Source: Massilia frigida
GTDB taxonomy: Bacteria > Pseudomonadota > Gammaproteobacteria > Burkholderiales > Burkholderiaceae_D
Reading direction: 5' to 3'
Length of the DNA: 64,000 nt
NCBI RefSeq assembly: GCF_011682175.1
Contig: NZ_WHJG01000032.1
Location: 27,892-91,891, forward strand
Part shown: positions 47,633 to 56,304 of the stretch, in pieces
Position numbering within the stretch: position 1 is the stretch's first letter
Layout of the letters: each line of letters opens with the position of its first letter
Made by a program: the position numbers and the translations under genes
The notes under the pieces: generated by a model
What the model saw: only the letters and a program-made list of their open reading frames with translations
Database searches by the model: none
Told to the model about the DNA's origin: nothing

Positions 47633-49789
47633 ATGAAAAAGACCTTCCTAACGCTAGCCATCCTCAGTACCGTCGCACACGCCGACGAAGGCATGTGGAT
47701 GCCGCAGCAGCTGCCACAAGTAGCCAAGCAACTCAAGGCCGCCGGGCTCAAGCTCGATCCGGCCAGCCTGACCAAGCTCACCGAATTCCCGATGAATGCG
47801 ATCGTCAGCCTGGGCGGCTGCTCCGCATCGTTCGTCTCGCCGCTGGGCCTGGTAGCGACCAACCACCACTGCGTGTACAACAGCGTGGCCGTCAACTCGA
47901 CGCCGGAGCGCGACCTGCTGGCCAACGGCTTCCTGGCCAAGACCCATGCGCAAGAACTGCCGGCCGCGCCGGGCAGCCGCATCTACGTCACCAAGGACGT
48001 CGCCAACGTCAGCGACAAGATCATCAGCCCTGACGTTGCCAAGCTGGCCGGCAAGGCCCGCGTCGACGCGATGGAAAAGAACATGAAGTCGATGGTAGCC
48101 GAGTGCGAAAAAGACGCCGGCCACCGCTGCACCGTGGCCAGCTACTACGGCGGGCTCGAGTTTTACCTGATCAAGCAGCTGGAAATCCGCGACGTGCGCC
48201 TGGTGCACGCGCCACCGTCGGGCGTGGGCAAGTTCGGTGGCGACACCGACAACTGGATGTGGCCGCGCCACACCGGCGACTACGGTTTTTATCGCGCCTA
48301 CGTGAGCAAGGATGGCAAGGCTGCCGACTTCTCCAAGGACAATGTGCCGTACGTGCCGAAAACCCACCTCAAGATCGCCAAGGAAGGCGTGAAAGAAGGC
48401 GACTTCATCATGGCGCTGGGCTATCCCGGCCGCACCAACCGTCACCGCCTGCCGTCGGAAGTGGCGTTCACCTTCGACTGGAGCTACCCGGCATTCGTGA
48501 AAGCCTCGGCTGAGACGCTGGCCATCATCGAACGCGAAACCAAGACCAACGAAGATGCCAAGTTGAAATACGCGGGCCAGGTCGCCAACGTCAACAACTA
48601 CTACAAGAACCGCAAAGGCATGCTGACCAGCTACGAAGGCAGCGACTTCCTGGCACGCAAGACCAAAGAACATGCGGACATGAAAGCCTGGGTCAACGCC
48701 AACCCGGCGCGCCAGAAAGAATACGCGGCCGACATCGAGCAGGTCGAAAAACTGATTGCCCAGCGCGATGCCGAAACCAAGCGCGACTTCTTCCTGAACG
48801 CGTCCGCACCGCGCCTGCTGACGGTGGCACGGCGCCTGTACCGCCTGTCGAACGAAAGCACCAAGCCGAACGTCGAGCGCAAGTCGGGCTACCAGGAACG
48901 CGACCTGCCGGCCCTGAAATCGGCCGTGGCCGCGATCGAGCGCACCTACGATGAAAAAGTCGACAAGGCGCTGGTCCTGAACAGCCTGAAGAAATACGCA
49001 GCCCAGCCAAAAGCCGAGCGCAACGCCAGCTTCGACGCTGCGGTCGGCATTGCCGACGGCATGAGCGAAGCGCAGCTCAAGACCGTGCTCGACACCATGT
49101 ACGCCGGCTCCAAGCTCGGCACCGCGGCTGAGCGCGCGGCATGGATCGGCAAGACCCCGGCCGACTTCAAGGCCAGCGGCGACAGCTTCATCAAGGCTGC
49201 CGTGGCCATGTACGACGCCGGCATGAAAAGCGAAGCCGAGGAAGAAGAGCTGGCAGGCAAGATCCAGCAAGCCTACGCCAACTACATGAAGGCCAAGATC
49301 GCCTACATGACCGGCAAGGGCCAGGCGGTCTACCCTGACGCCAACAGCACCCTGCGCGTCACCTTCGGCAAGATTGCCGGACGCGATCATGGCGCCGACG
49401 GTACCGGTTCCTGGACGGCGTTCACGACGGTCAAGGGCGTGGTAGCGAAAGCGACGGGCGAAGGCGAGTTCAACGCCCCGGCGGCGCAACTGGCGGCGAT
49501 CAAGGCCAAGGACTTCGGCAAGTATATCGATCCGAAGCTCAAGACCGTGCCGGTGAACTACCTGGCGACCTTGGACATCACTGGCGGCAACTCCGGTTCG
49601 GCTGCACTGAACAGCAAGGCCGAGTTCATCGGTTTGGCGTTCGACGGCACCCTGGACTCGATCATCTCCGACTGGGACTTCAACAAAGCCAACACGCGCG
49701 ACATCCAGGTCGACGTGCGTTACATGCTGTGGAACATGAAGCATGTCGACAAAGCCGACAACCTGCTGAAAGAAATGAACGTGGAATAA
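47633..49789 (+). CDS. S46-family dipeptidyl-peptidase (DPP7/DPP11 type)
   Basis: 718 residues with a short signal peptide (MKKTFLTLAILSTVAHA), so periplasmic. Chymotrypsin-like triad: His in ATNHHCVYN, Asp in GGDTDNWMWPRHTGDY, Ser in DITGGNSGSAALN near residue 650. An alpha-helical cap region (about 260-550) is inserted between the strands of the protease fold, the hallmark of S46 enzymes, which remove dipeptides from oligopeptides and serve peptide use in non-fermenting bacteria. Whether it prefers hydrophobic (DPP7) or acidic (DPP11) residues cannot be read reliably. It stands alone with its own terminator. Confidence 0.93.
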   Translation: MKKTFLTLAILSTVAHADEGMWMPQQLPQVAKQLKAAGLKLDPASLTKLTEFPMNAIVSLGGCSASFVSPLGLVATNHHCVYNSVAVNSTPERDLLANGFLAKTHAQELPAAPGSRIYVTKDVANVSDKIISPDVAKLAGKARVDAMEKNMKSMVAECEKDAGHRCTVASYYGGLEFYLIKQLEIRDVRLVHAPPSGVGKFGGDTDNWMWPRHTGDYGFYRAYVSKDGKAADFSKDNVPYVPKTHLKIAKEGVKEGDFIMALGYPGRTNRHRLPSEVAFTFDWSYPAFVKASAETLAIIERETKTNEDAKLKYAGQVANVNNYYKNRKGMLTSYEGSDFLARKTKEHADMKAWVNANPARQKEYAADIEQVEKLIAQRDAETKRDFFLNASAPRLLTVARRLYRLSNESTKPNVERKSGYQERDLPALKSAVAAIERTYDEKVDKALVLNSLKKYAAQPKAERNASFDAAVGIADGMSEAQLKTVLDTMYAGSKLGTAAERAAWIGKTPADFKASGDSFIKAAVAMYDAGMKSEAEEEELAGKIQQAYANYMKAKIAYMTGKGQAVYPDANSTLRVTFGKIAGRDHGADGTGSWTAFTTVKGVVAKATGEGEFNAPAAQLAAIKAKDFGKYIDPKLKTVPVNYLATLDITGGNSGSAALNSKAEFIGLAFDGTLDSIISDWDFNKANTRDIQVDVRYMLWNMKHVDKADNLLKEMNVE

Positions 49790-49839
49790 GCCGACGCCGG
49801 GCGCCGCCCGAGAGCGGCGCCAGCCCAGCGCCCACCAAG

Positions 49840-49873
49840 AATGCCTGCCTCCTCCGGGACGCGGGCATTTTTT
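49840..49873 (+). terminator. Intrinsic terminator after the S46 peptidase gene
   Basis: AATGCCTGC (49840-49848) pairs with GCGGGCATT (49861-49869, one G-T pair), followed by a T-run to 49874. Confidence 0.85.
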
Positions 49874-49918
49874 TCGTCCGTACGGCCCGTGGCCGGGCGG
49901 CAAGCTCGGTCCCAATGA

Positions 49919-50276
49919 CAAATTTCTACAATTTATTAATACCAATCTACGACCAGTCGAGTTACTATACATTCCAATCTAAGACCACATTCCCAAGCCG
50001 GGGTCAGAGCTCTACATTGAAATAATTGCAAAACCAACTAGTTTCCCAACCGGGGTCTGACCTCGGTTAAGCAACTTTTGAGGATGGCTGGACGTTTCCT
50101 AACCGGGGTCTGACCCCGGTTAGGAAACTATTGCGAGGGATGTCGCCGAACATGACGGTTTTTAGCAACCAGGCAGTCGAGCCGCCGGTTTGACACCAGT
50201 TTGTTGCTAATCAGAGGTCAGACCCCGGTTGTGTGACATCAGTTTGTTGCTAATTAGAGCTCTGACCCCGGTTGTA
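49919..50276. repeat. Cluster of REP-like CCGGGGTCTGACCCCGG palindromes, no gene
   Basis: At least five full or partial copies of a CCGGGGTC-T-GACCCCGG motif lie in 360 bases: near 49996-50011 (partial), 50048-50069, 50094-50128, 50213-50232 and 50256-50274. The copy at 50094-50128 is a perfect 35-bp inverted repeat with 17-base arms (GTTTCCTAACCGGGGTC and its complement). A 43-bp unit beginning TGACAYCAGTTTGTTGC is tandemly duplicated at 50191-50233 and 50234-50276. The stretch is AT-richer than its surroundings between copies and has no reading frame of note. It looks like a repetitive extragenic palindrome cluster. Confidence 0.82.
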
Positions 50277-50329
50277 GGAGTTCGGGATCTCAGCCATAGG
50301 ACTTTTAGAAGATTTTTCAGGTGGAAAAC

Positions 50330-51547
50330 ATGTTCGAAAAACGCCCGCAGTTGCTCTACTTTTCCCTGTTTTTCATCCTCTACGAGCTGACCGTTTACTT
50401 GTCGAACGATATGATCATGCCGGCCATGCCGCAGGTCGTGCGCGAGTTCCAGGCGTCGAACCGCACGATCGGCCTGTCGCTGAGCCTGTTCATTCTCGGC
50501 GGCAGCATGCTGCAGATCTTCCTCGGCCCCATCGCCGACCGCATCGGCAAGCGCAAGGTCATGCTGGCCGGCGTCGCCCTGTATCTGGTGGCGACCTTGT
50601 TCGTGCCCTTTTCCGCCACCATCGCCCAGTTCCTGAGCGCCCGCTTCTTCCAGGGCATGGGGTCGTGCTTCATCTTCATCGGTTACGCCGCCATCCACGA
50701 ATTGTTCGACGATGCCGATGCCGTCAAGCTGACCGCCATGCTGTCCAATACCACCGTGTTCGCCCCCCTGATCGGCCCCGTGGTCGGCAGCGCCGTCATC
50801 AGCATCGCTCCGTGGGAATCGATCTTCGGCATCGGCTTCGTACTCGGCAGCATCGCCTGGCTCGGCCTGTTCGCCTTCATGCCACGCGCCGACACCGTCA
50901 AACCCCGGGCCGACCTGGCCTCGATCCGCGCCAGCTACCTGACCATCGTGCGCAATAAGAAATTCATGTCCGGAATCCTGGTCGCGGCCATGGCCATCAC
51001 GCCGCTGACGGCATGGATCGGCCTGTCGCCCGTGATCATCATGGAACACATGGGCAAGTCGTACGGCACCTATATCCTGTACCAGCTGGTGATTTTCTCG
51101 GGATTCATCCTCAGCACCATGGCGATTCAAAAACTGGGCCACGGCTTTTCGCTCACGCGCCTGATTCGCCAGGGCGCGGGACTGGCCGTCATCGGCATGC
51201 TGGGCGCGGGACTGGTGCATCAGCACGGGCATCTGTTCATCATCTGCATGTTCATTTTCTCGGCCGGCTTCGGCCTGTTCAACGGCGCCCTGATCCGCCT
51301 GTCGCTGACCGCCACCGGCGTATCGATGAACCTGACCTCGTCCGCAATGAGCCTGCTGTATTGCGTGTATATCGCCGCCGGAGTCCAGATCTATAACCTG
51401 GTGTGCGCCCAATTCAATTATTCGCTGGCGTCGTACGCGCTGTTCAACGTGCCATTGGGTCTGGCGCTTGGCGTGTGCCTGATGCGCTTCGCGAAAAACC
51501 ACGATCAACAGGAACCAGCCCTGGCGCAATCGCCCCAGGCCGAGTAA
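50330..51547 (+). CDS. MFS drug/metabolite exporter (DHA1, Bcr/MdfA-like)
   Basis: 405 residues, twelve membrane helices. The DHA1 antiporter motifs are visible: ELTVYLSNDMIMPAMPQVVREF in helix 1 (the D-motif region), LGPIADRIGKRKVMLAG after helix 2, and GSCFIFIGYAAIHELFDD with GPVVGSAV (motif C-like) in helix 5. ATG at 50330 is preceded by AGGTGG; a GTG three codons earlier is possible. It opens a five-gene run with very short gaps, so export of the operon's product is the likely role; multidrug efflux is the alternative. Confidence 0.88.
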   Translation: MFEKRPQLLYFSLFFILYELTVYLSNDMIMPAMPQVVREFQASNRTIGLSLSLFILGGSMLQIFLGPIADRIGKRKVMLAGVALYLVATLFVPFSATIAQFLSARFFQGMGSCFIFIGYAAIHELFDDADAVKLTAMLSNTTVFAPLIGPVVGSAVISIAPWESIFGIGFVLGSIAWLGLFAFMPRADTVKPRADLASIRASYLTIVRNKKFMSGILVAAMAITPLTAWIGLSPVIIMEHMGKSYGTYILYQLVIFSGFILSTMAIQKLGHGFSLTRLIRQGAGLAVIGMLGAGLVHQHGHLFIICMFIFSAGFGLFNGALIRLSLTATGVSMNLTSSAMSLLYCVYIAAGVQIYNLVCAQFNYSLASYALFNVPLGLALGVCLMRFAKNHDQQEPALAQSPQAE

Positions 51548-51567
51548 GCAATCGGACAGGAGGCAGC

Positions 51568-53037
51568 ATGCATGTCGATCTGGAATATGAAGTGCTGATC
51601 AAGGATCTGAAGGCCGAATTCCTTGCGTACAAACAGTGGGAAGCGTTCTGCCGGCAGGATGCCCATGGCGGCGCCGATGCCCAGGCCCGCCGTCAGGCAT
51701 CGGCATCGGTCTACTACGGCCATCTGCGCGAATTGCGCCACTTCGTGCGCCGCCACGCCAGCGGCTTCGATGCGCGCAAGATGTCGTCGCTGCTCGCGGT
51801 CCCCACCCAGCCACTGGGCGCCGACGAAATGATCATGCACCGGATCTGGCTCGGCGGCCCGCTGCCGGCCATGGCGCGCGAATCAATCCGCCAGTGGGAT
51901 TGCGCCCTCGACGATATCGGCCCGCTCGACGCCGGCCCTTACCGCCTGATGTTGTGGGTCTGGAATGGCGAGCAATTGCGCGGCGACCCGTACTTTCATC
52001 CGGCGCCAGCCGCGCAGCATGTCATCGGCACGTATCTGTGCGGGGCGCGCCTGTTGACGGTGCATTCGCTCCAGGCGCTGGCGCGCGAACATGGCACCGA
52101 TAGCGCGCCGCTGCTGGCGCAATTGCACAGCAAGCGCTATTTCGTCAATCTGGCCGATTATTTCCGGCTGCTGATCCTGCACCGCTGCGGCGGCATCTAT
52201 CTCGATGCGGACACCCTGCCCTACCGCGCCGCCACGCTGTTCCTGTGCAAGCCCGAAGTCCCCGATTACGTCAGCTTCACGGTGAACCGCGACAGTGGCC
52301 GCATCGACGCCAGTTTTGTCTGCTGGATGAATCTGTACAACGATGAAAATGGCGTACTGGTGGCCCGCAAAGCCAATCCGGCGATAGCGCAGCTGATCGC
52401 GCGGATCGATGCAAACCTGGCCGCCATGGGCCACGACGTGCCCGATAAAGCCCCTGGCGGCGGCGCCTGGACCGCAGCCCTGCACGACGCCACCTACGGC
52501 GCCTGGCACGCCACGATCGGACGCTCGCTGACGGCCTACCACGACCTCGCCGCGCGCCACGGCGTGCTGCATGACGACGCCACCGAACACATCGTCAGCG
52601 GCCTGCACGGCATGCGCCTGCGCATGGACGCGCTCACGCGCACCCCGGTGCCGCTCACGAGCGCCGAACAGCACAGCTACGAGCGCTGCATCGCCGCCCT
52701 GGAACAGCGCGACTGGACCCTGCCCGAGATCCGCGAACTGGCCAGCGTGGCCCAAGTCCTGAGCACCACGGAATTGCCGCGCATGGCCTACGCCGCACAG
52801 CTGCGCGCAGCGCCCGAGGGCTGCCATTACTATTCCTTCCTGTCGCAGGACCCCAAGCTGGACCGGGTCAACGATTTATTCGGCGTCTATCTGATGGCGA
52901 TCAATGCCGACCGTATCCTGCGCGGGAACTTCTGGCGCAAGACGCACGGACCCGACGCGCCACGCGAGCGCAGGTACGCCAGCGTCCACGCGGCCACCGC
53001 AACACGCATCCACGGCGCCCATGCAAACGAACGCTGA
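51568..53037 (+). CDS. DXD glycosyltransferase, TcdA/TcdB-catalytic type
   Basis: 489 residues, soluble. Residues about 88-230 form the sugar-nucleotide-binding fold: HRIWLGGPLPAM, YRLMLWVWNG, VNLADYFRLLILHRCGGIYLDADT; the metal-binding DXD is D213-A-D215. The LADYFRLLIL-YGGIYLDxD arrangement is shared by bacterial toxin glucosyltransferases and by GT32/GT44 capsule or metabolite glycosyltransferases. The C-terminal about 200 residues are helical and not recognised. No toxin-type translocation domain is present, so it is a house-kept biosynthetic enzyme rather than a toxin. AGGAGG precedes the ATG; it begins 20 bases after the MFS gene and overlaps the next gene by 17 bases. Confidence 0.8.
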   Translation: MHVDLEYEVLIKDLKAEFLAYKQWEAFCRQDAHGGADAQARRQASASVYYGHLRELRHFVRRHASGFDARKMSSLLAVPTQPLGADEMIMHRIWLGGPLPAMARESIRQWDCALDDIGPLDAGPYRLMLWVWNGEQLRGDPYFHPAPAAQHVIGTYLCGARLLTVHSLQALAREHGTDSAPLLAQLHSKRYFVNLADYFRLLILHRCGGIYLDADTLPYRAATLFLCKPEVPDYVSFTVNRDSGRIDASFVCWMNLYNDENGVLVARKANPAIAQLIARIDANLAAMGHDVPDKAPGGGAWTAALHDATYGAWHATIGRSLTAYHDLAARHGVLHDDATEHIVSGLHGMRLRMDALTRTPVPLTSAEQHSYERCIAALEQRDWTLPEIRELASVAQVLSTTELPRMAYAAQLRAAPEGCHYYSFLSQDPKLDRVNDLFGVYLMAINADRILRGNFWRKTHGPDAPRERRYASVHAATATRIHGAHANER

Positions 53038-53629
53038 AACGCAGGTCTTCGTGCCTGGCCCCTTGCTTCCCGATGCCTGCCGCGACCGCATGGCGGCGCT
53101 GCTGTTTGCCACCAGCTATCTCGAATACTGCTCGTTCGGCAATCGCCTGCGGCTGCCGCTAGTGGCTTTGCAGCGGCGCCAGAATATCGATCCGTTCATC
53201 GCCCATTCGCTTGGCCTGTTCGACGCCGCCGGCCAATTCAACGGTTTTTACACGGCCGCCACCATCGGCGAATTCGGAAAAATCAAAACGGTATCGTATT
53301 ACCGCGACGAGATGCGCGCGATGGATGCCGCCTACGATGCCTTTATCGCCCTTCACGCGCGCGAAAACGACCTGTTCGTGGCCAGCCTGGCGCTCGAGGA
53401 GCGCTATCGCGGACGCGGCCTGTTCAACGTCATGCTGGCCCATATCGGCACACTGGCGCGCAGCAAAGGCAGCCCGCGCATCGTGTTGACGGTGTGGGAA
53501 AACAGCGCCGCCATGGGCATTTACCTGAACAAGGGCTTCCGCTCGCGCGCGGTGTTCGATTACGCCGCCGAGCTGTTTTTCGACCGCCTGCATTTCATGG
53601 AACTGGCGCTACCTGGAGAATCGCAATGA
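53021..53629 (+). CDS. GNAT-family N-acetyltransferase
   Basis: 202 residues. The acetyl-CoA-binding motif A region is DLFVASLALEERYRGRGLF with the R/Q-x-x-G-x-G/A loop (RYRGRGL), followed by VMLAHIGTLARSKGSPRIVL, NSAAMGIYLNKGF (motif B) and the terminal aromatic strand. ATG at 53021 lies inside the end of the glycosyltransferase gene; the frame is open farther upstream, but this start fits the family length. It overlaps the dioxygenase start by four bases (ATGA). The acceptor is unknown; in this operon an amino group of a sugar or amino acid is plausible. Confidence 0.85.
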   Translation: MQTNAETQVFVPGPLLPDACRDRMAALLFATSYLEYCSFGNRLRLPLVALQRRQNIDPFIAHSLGLFDAAGQFNGFYTAATIGEFGKIKTVSYYRDEMRAMDAAYDAFIALHARENDLFVASLALEERYRGRGLFNVMLAHIGTLARSKGSPRIVLTVWENSAAMGIYLNKGFRSRAVFDYAAELFFDRLHFMELALPGESQ

Positions 53630-54597
53630 ACGGCAATATCGAGGCAATCGGCAAGCACAGCGTCGACACGCGCAATCAGTCGACCGTGACACAGGCGGCG
53701 GCACGCCTGAACGACCGTTCCAATGGCGCGCCCCTGCGCGTGCTGTCGGAACAGGATTGGGACTTCTGGATAAAGAACGGCTATATCGTCATTCCCGAGG
53801 CGGTCGATGGTGCCGCGCTCGACCGGCTGGAGCAATTGATCTGGGAATTCGAGGAACTCGACCCGCATCATCCCGGCAGCTGGTACCCGCCCGAAAAATC
53901 GCGCCTGCGAAAAACAGAGCTGAGCTTCAATGCGGGGATGATAGAGTTATACAACCACCAGTATCTGTGGGATACGCGCCAGATGCAGCGGGTGTATGAC
54001 GCCTTTGTCGATATCTGGGGCACGCACAAGCTGTGGGTATCGATCGACCGCATCAACCTGAACCTGCCGCCCGAGCCGGGATTCGAATTCAAGAGCTTCA
54101 TGCACTGGGATTACGACCCCGAGAGCGCCCCGCAGAACGTGCAGGGCGTACTATCGATCAGCGACCAGACGGATATTGAAGTAGGCGGCTTTGTCTGCGT
54201 ACCGTCGCTGTTCCAGGATTTCGAGACCTGGCGCCGTACCCAGCCGGCCGATTGGGACTGGTACCGGCCAGACGTATCAAGCCTGCCGCATGTGCCGGTG
54301 CTGTTGAAAAAGGGCGATCTGCTCATTTTCAACAGCCGCCTGTGCCACGGTATCCGCCAGAATGTCTCGGCGGATAAGGTCAGGATGGCGCAATATATCT
54401 CGATGATGCCGGCGCAGGAGCATGACGAGGCATTGAAACAATGGCGCATCCGCTCCTGGCGCGAGCGGGAAGCGCCGGCCGGATACAGCCTGCACGGCGA
54501 CCCGCGCCGATGGGAACAGACCAAATACGCGCGCGCGCAATTGAGTGCGCTGGGCGAACAACTGCTGGGCCTGCGCCCATGGCAGGACACGGAATAA
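53626..54597 (+). CDS. Phytanoyl-CoA dioxygenase-like Fe(II)/2-oxoglutarate oxygenase
   Basis: 323 residues. The double-stranded beta-helix fold is supported by the Fe(II) facial triad H160-x-D162 (FMHWDYD) and H241 (RLCHGIRQN), with R244 placed to bind 2-oxoglutarate. The N-terminal EQDWDFWIKNGYIVIPEAV is a typical PhyH opening. Such enzymes hydroxylate amino acids, lipids or secondary metabolites. ATG at 53626 overlaps the GNAT stop, so expression is coupled. The substrate is unknown; context suggests tailoring of a small metabolite. Confidence 0.87.
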   Translation: MNGNIEAIGKHSVDTRNQSTVTQAAARLNDRSNGAPLRVLSEQDWDFWIKNGYIVIPEAVDGAALDRLEQLIWEFEELDPHHPGSWYPPEKSRLRKTELSFNAGMIELYNHQYLWDTRQMQRVYDAFVDIWGTHKLWVSIDRINLNLPPEPGFEFKSFMHWDYDPESAPQNVQGVLSISDQTDIEVGGFVCVPSLFQDFETWRRTQPADWDWYRPDVSSLPHVPVLLKKGDLLIFNSRLCHGIRQNVSADKVRMAQYISMMPAQEHDEALKQWRIRSWREREAPAGYSLHGDPRRWEQTKYARAQLSALGEQLLGLRPWQDTE

Positions 54598-54626
54598 CGT
54601 TTTTACGGATAGCGAGGAAATTCAAG

Positions 54627-56168
54627 ATGCAATCGGATATGCAGCACAACATCGGACAGTTATTCATGGTGGGCTTCGACGCCCTGGAACCGAACGACCA
54701 TATTATCGGCCTGATCCGCGAGCGCCGCATCGGCGGCGTGATCCTGTTCCGGCGCAACGTCCACACGCCGGCGCAAGTGTCCGCGCTGTGCCAGAAGCTG
54801 CAGGAAATCAACGCCGAGGTCAGCGACGAGCCCCTGCTGATCGCGCTCGACCAGGAGGGCGGCATGGTGATGCGCATCGAACAGGGCGTCACGCCGATTC
54901 CTGCGGCCATGGCTTTCCAGGCGGCAGGTTCGGTGGACGAGTGCCGCCAGATCAATTTCATCAATGGCGACGAAATGCGCCAGATCGGCATCAACATGAT
55001 GCTGGCCCCGGTACTCGACGTGAACAATAACCGCCTGAACCCGATCATCGGCGTGCGTGCCTATGGCGAAGATGCCGACACCGTGGTGCGCTACGGCATG
55101 GCGGCCCTGCGCGGCCAGCAGGAAGCCGGCGTGATCGTCACCGCCAAGCATTTTCCCGGCCATGGCGATACCGCCGTGGACTCGCATTATTCGATGGCGC
55201 TGGTGCCGCACGACCTGGAGCGCCTGCGCGCGGTCGAGCTGGTGCCGTTCCGGGCGGCCATTGAAGGCGGCGTGGACGCGATCATGACCGCGCACGTGGC
55301 CTTTCCCGCCATCGAAGCGGACCCGTCGGTGCCGGCCACGCTGTCCAGGGCCGTGCTGACCGGGCTGCTGCGCGAGGAGATGGGCTATGACGGCGTGATC
55401 ATTTCCGACTGCCTGGAAATGGGCGCGATTGCCGATGGCGTGGGCGTGGCGGCGGGCGCGGTGGCGACCTTGCAGGCGGGCGTCGACATCGTGCTGATCT
55501 CGCACCGCGAAGACCAGCAGCGCGCGGCGCTGGCGGCGGTGACTGCGGCCGTGGCGCAGGGCGCAATCGAGGCGCAGCGCATCGACGACGCGCTGGCACG
55601 CGTGCGGCGCCTGAAACAGGCGCGCGCGGTGGGCGGCTGGCGCGAGCGCGCGGCCACCCCAAGCGGCCTGATGACAGCCGAATCGATTGCGCTGGCAAAA
55701 AAAGTGCAAAAAGCGGCGCTGCGCGTGCAGGGCGGGTTCCGCCCGCTCGACCGCACCCTGCCGGTGAGCCTGATCACGGTCGAGGTGCGTTCGCGCAGCG
55801 AAGTCGACGAAGTGGCCAATGGGCGCAACAACGAAGCGCGCAGTTCGATGCTGCCTGCGCTGAAGCAAGCCGGATTCGACGTGCGCGAGTATGCGATGTC
55901 GGCCGATGCGCTCGATGCCGAAGTGGCCGCAGCGATTGCCTTTGCCGCCGGCGCGCCGCAGATCGTGGTGCAGACCTACAACGCGATGCTGGTCGAGGGC
56001 CAGCGCCGCCTGCTGGCAGCCATGCCGTCCGACAAGCTGTGGGTGGTCGCGGGCCGCCTGCCGTACGACCTCGACCTGGCGCCGCAAGCGCAAGGGCGCC
56101 TGGCCGCGTTCGGCTGCCGTCCGGCCGCGCTCGAACCGGTGGTCGAACGCCTCGCCGGCGCCGCCTAA
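54627..56168 (+). CDS. Glycoside hydrolase family 3, NagZ-like beta-N-acetylhexosaminidase
   Basis: 513 residues, no signal peptide. The catalytic (beta/alpha)8 domain carries KHFPGHGDT (residues 174-182), the NagZ-type histidine acid/base loop, and the nucleophile D261 in GVIISDCLEMGAI. Unlike the single-domain NagZ of E. coli (341 residues) it has an added C-terminal alpha/beta domain (about 380-510), as in Bacillus NagZ/YbbD. GAGGAAA precedes the ATG. It is the fifth gene of the operon, 29 bases after the dioxygenase. It may trim amino-sugar conjugates; a muropeptide recycling role is also possible. Confidence 0.87.
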   Translation: MQSDMQHNIGQLFMVGFDALEPNDHIIGLIRERRIGGVILFRRNVHTPAQVSALCQKLQEINAEVSDEPLLIALDQEGGMVMRIEQGVTPIPAAMAFQAAGSVDECRQINFINGDEMRQIGINMMLAPVLDVNNNRLNPIIGVRAYGEDADTVVRYGMAALRGQQEAGVIVTAKHFPGHGDTAVDSHYSMALVPHDLERLRAVELVPFRAAIEGGVDAIMTAHVAFPAIEADPSVPATLSRAVLTGLLREEMGYDGVIISDCLEMGAIADGVGVAAGAVATLQAGVDIVLISHREDQQRAALAAVTAAVAQGAIEAQRIDDALARVRRLKQARAVGGWRERAATPSGLMTAESIALAKKVQKAALRVQGGFRPLDRTLPVSLITVEVRSRSEVDEVANGRNNEARSSMLPALKQAGFDVREYAMSADALDAEVAAAIAFAAGAPQIVVQTYNAMLVEGQRRLLAAMPSDKLWVVAGRLPYDLDLAPQAQGRLAAFGCRPAALEPVVERLAGAA

Positions 56169-56304
56169 GCCGGTTCGACGGGCGATAACGGATCGCTTAC
56201 CGATGGCGGTTTTGGCGTAACTCCACCATTGCCTGTCGCATTCGGACAAGACGCTGTACATATGCTCCTTTACATTGGCTGCTCCATCCCACGGAGGAGC
56301 CACC

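Noticed and set aside
49919..50276. Possible CRISPR array from the repeated GACCCCGG motif
   Set aside because: Copies are unequal in length and spacing, are palindromic in full, and no cas gene is present.
51568..53037. Glycosylating toxin because of TcdA/TcdB-like catalytic motifs
   Set aside because: No signal, translocation or receptor-binding region, and the gene is embedded in a tailoring-enzyme operon.
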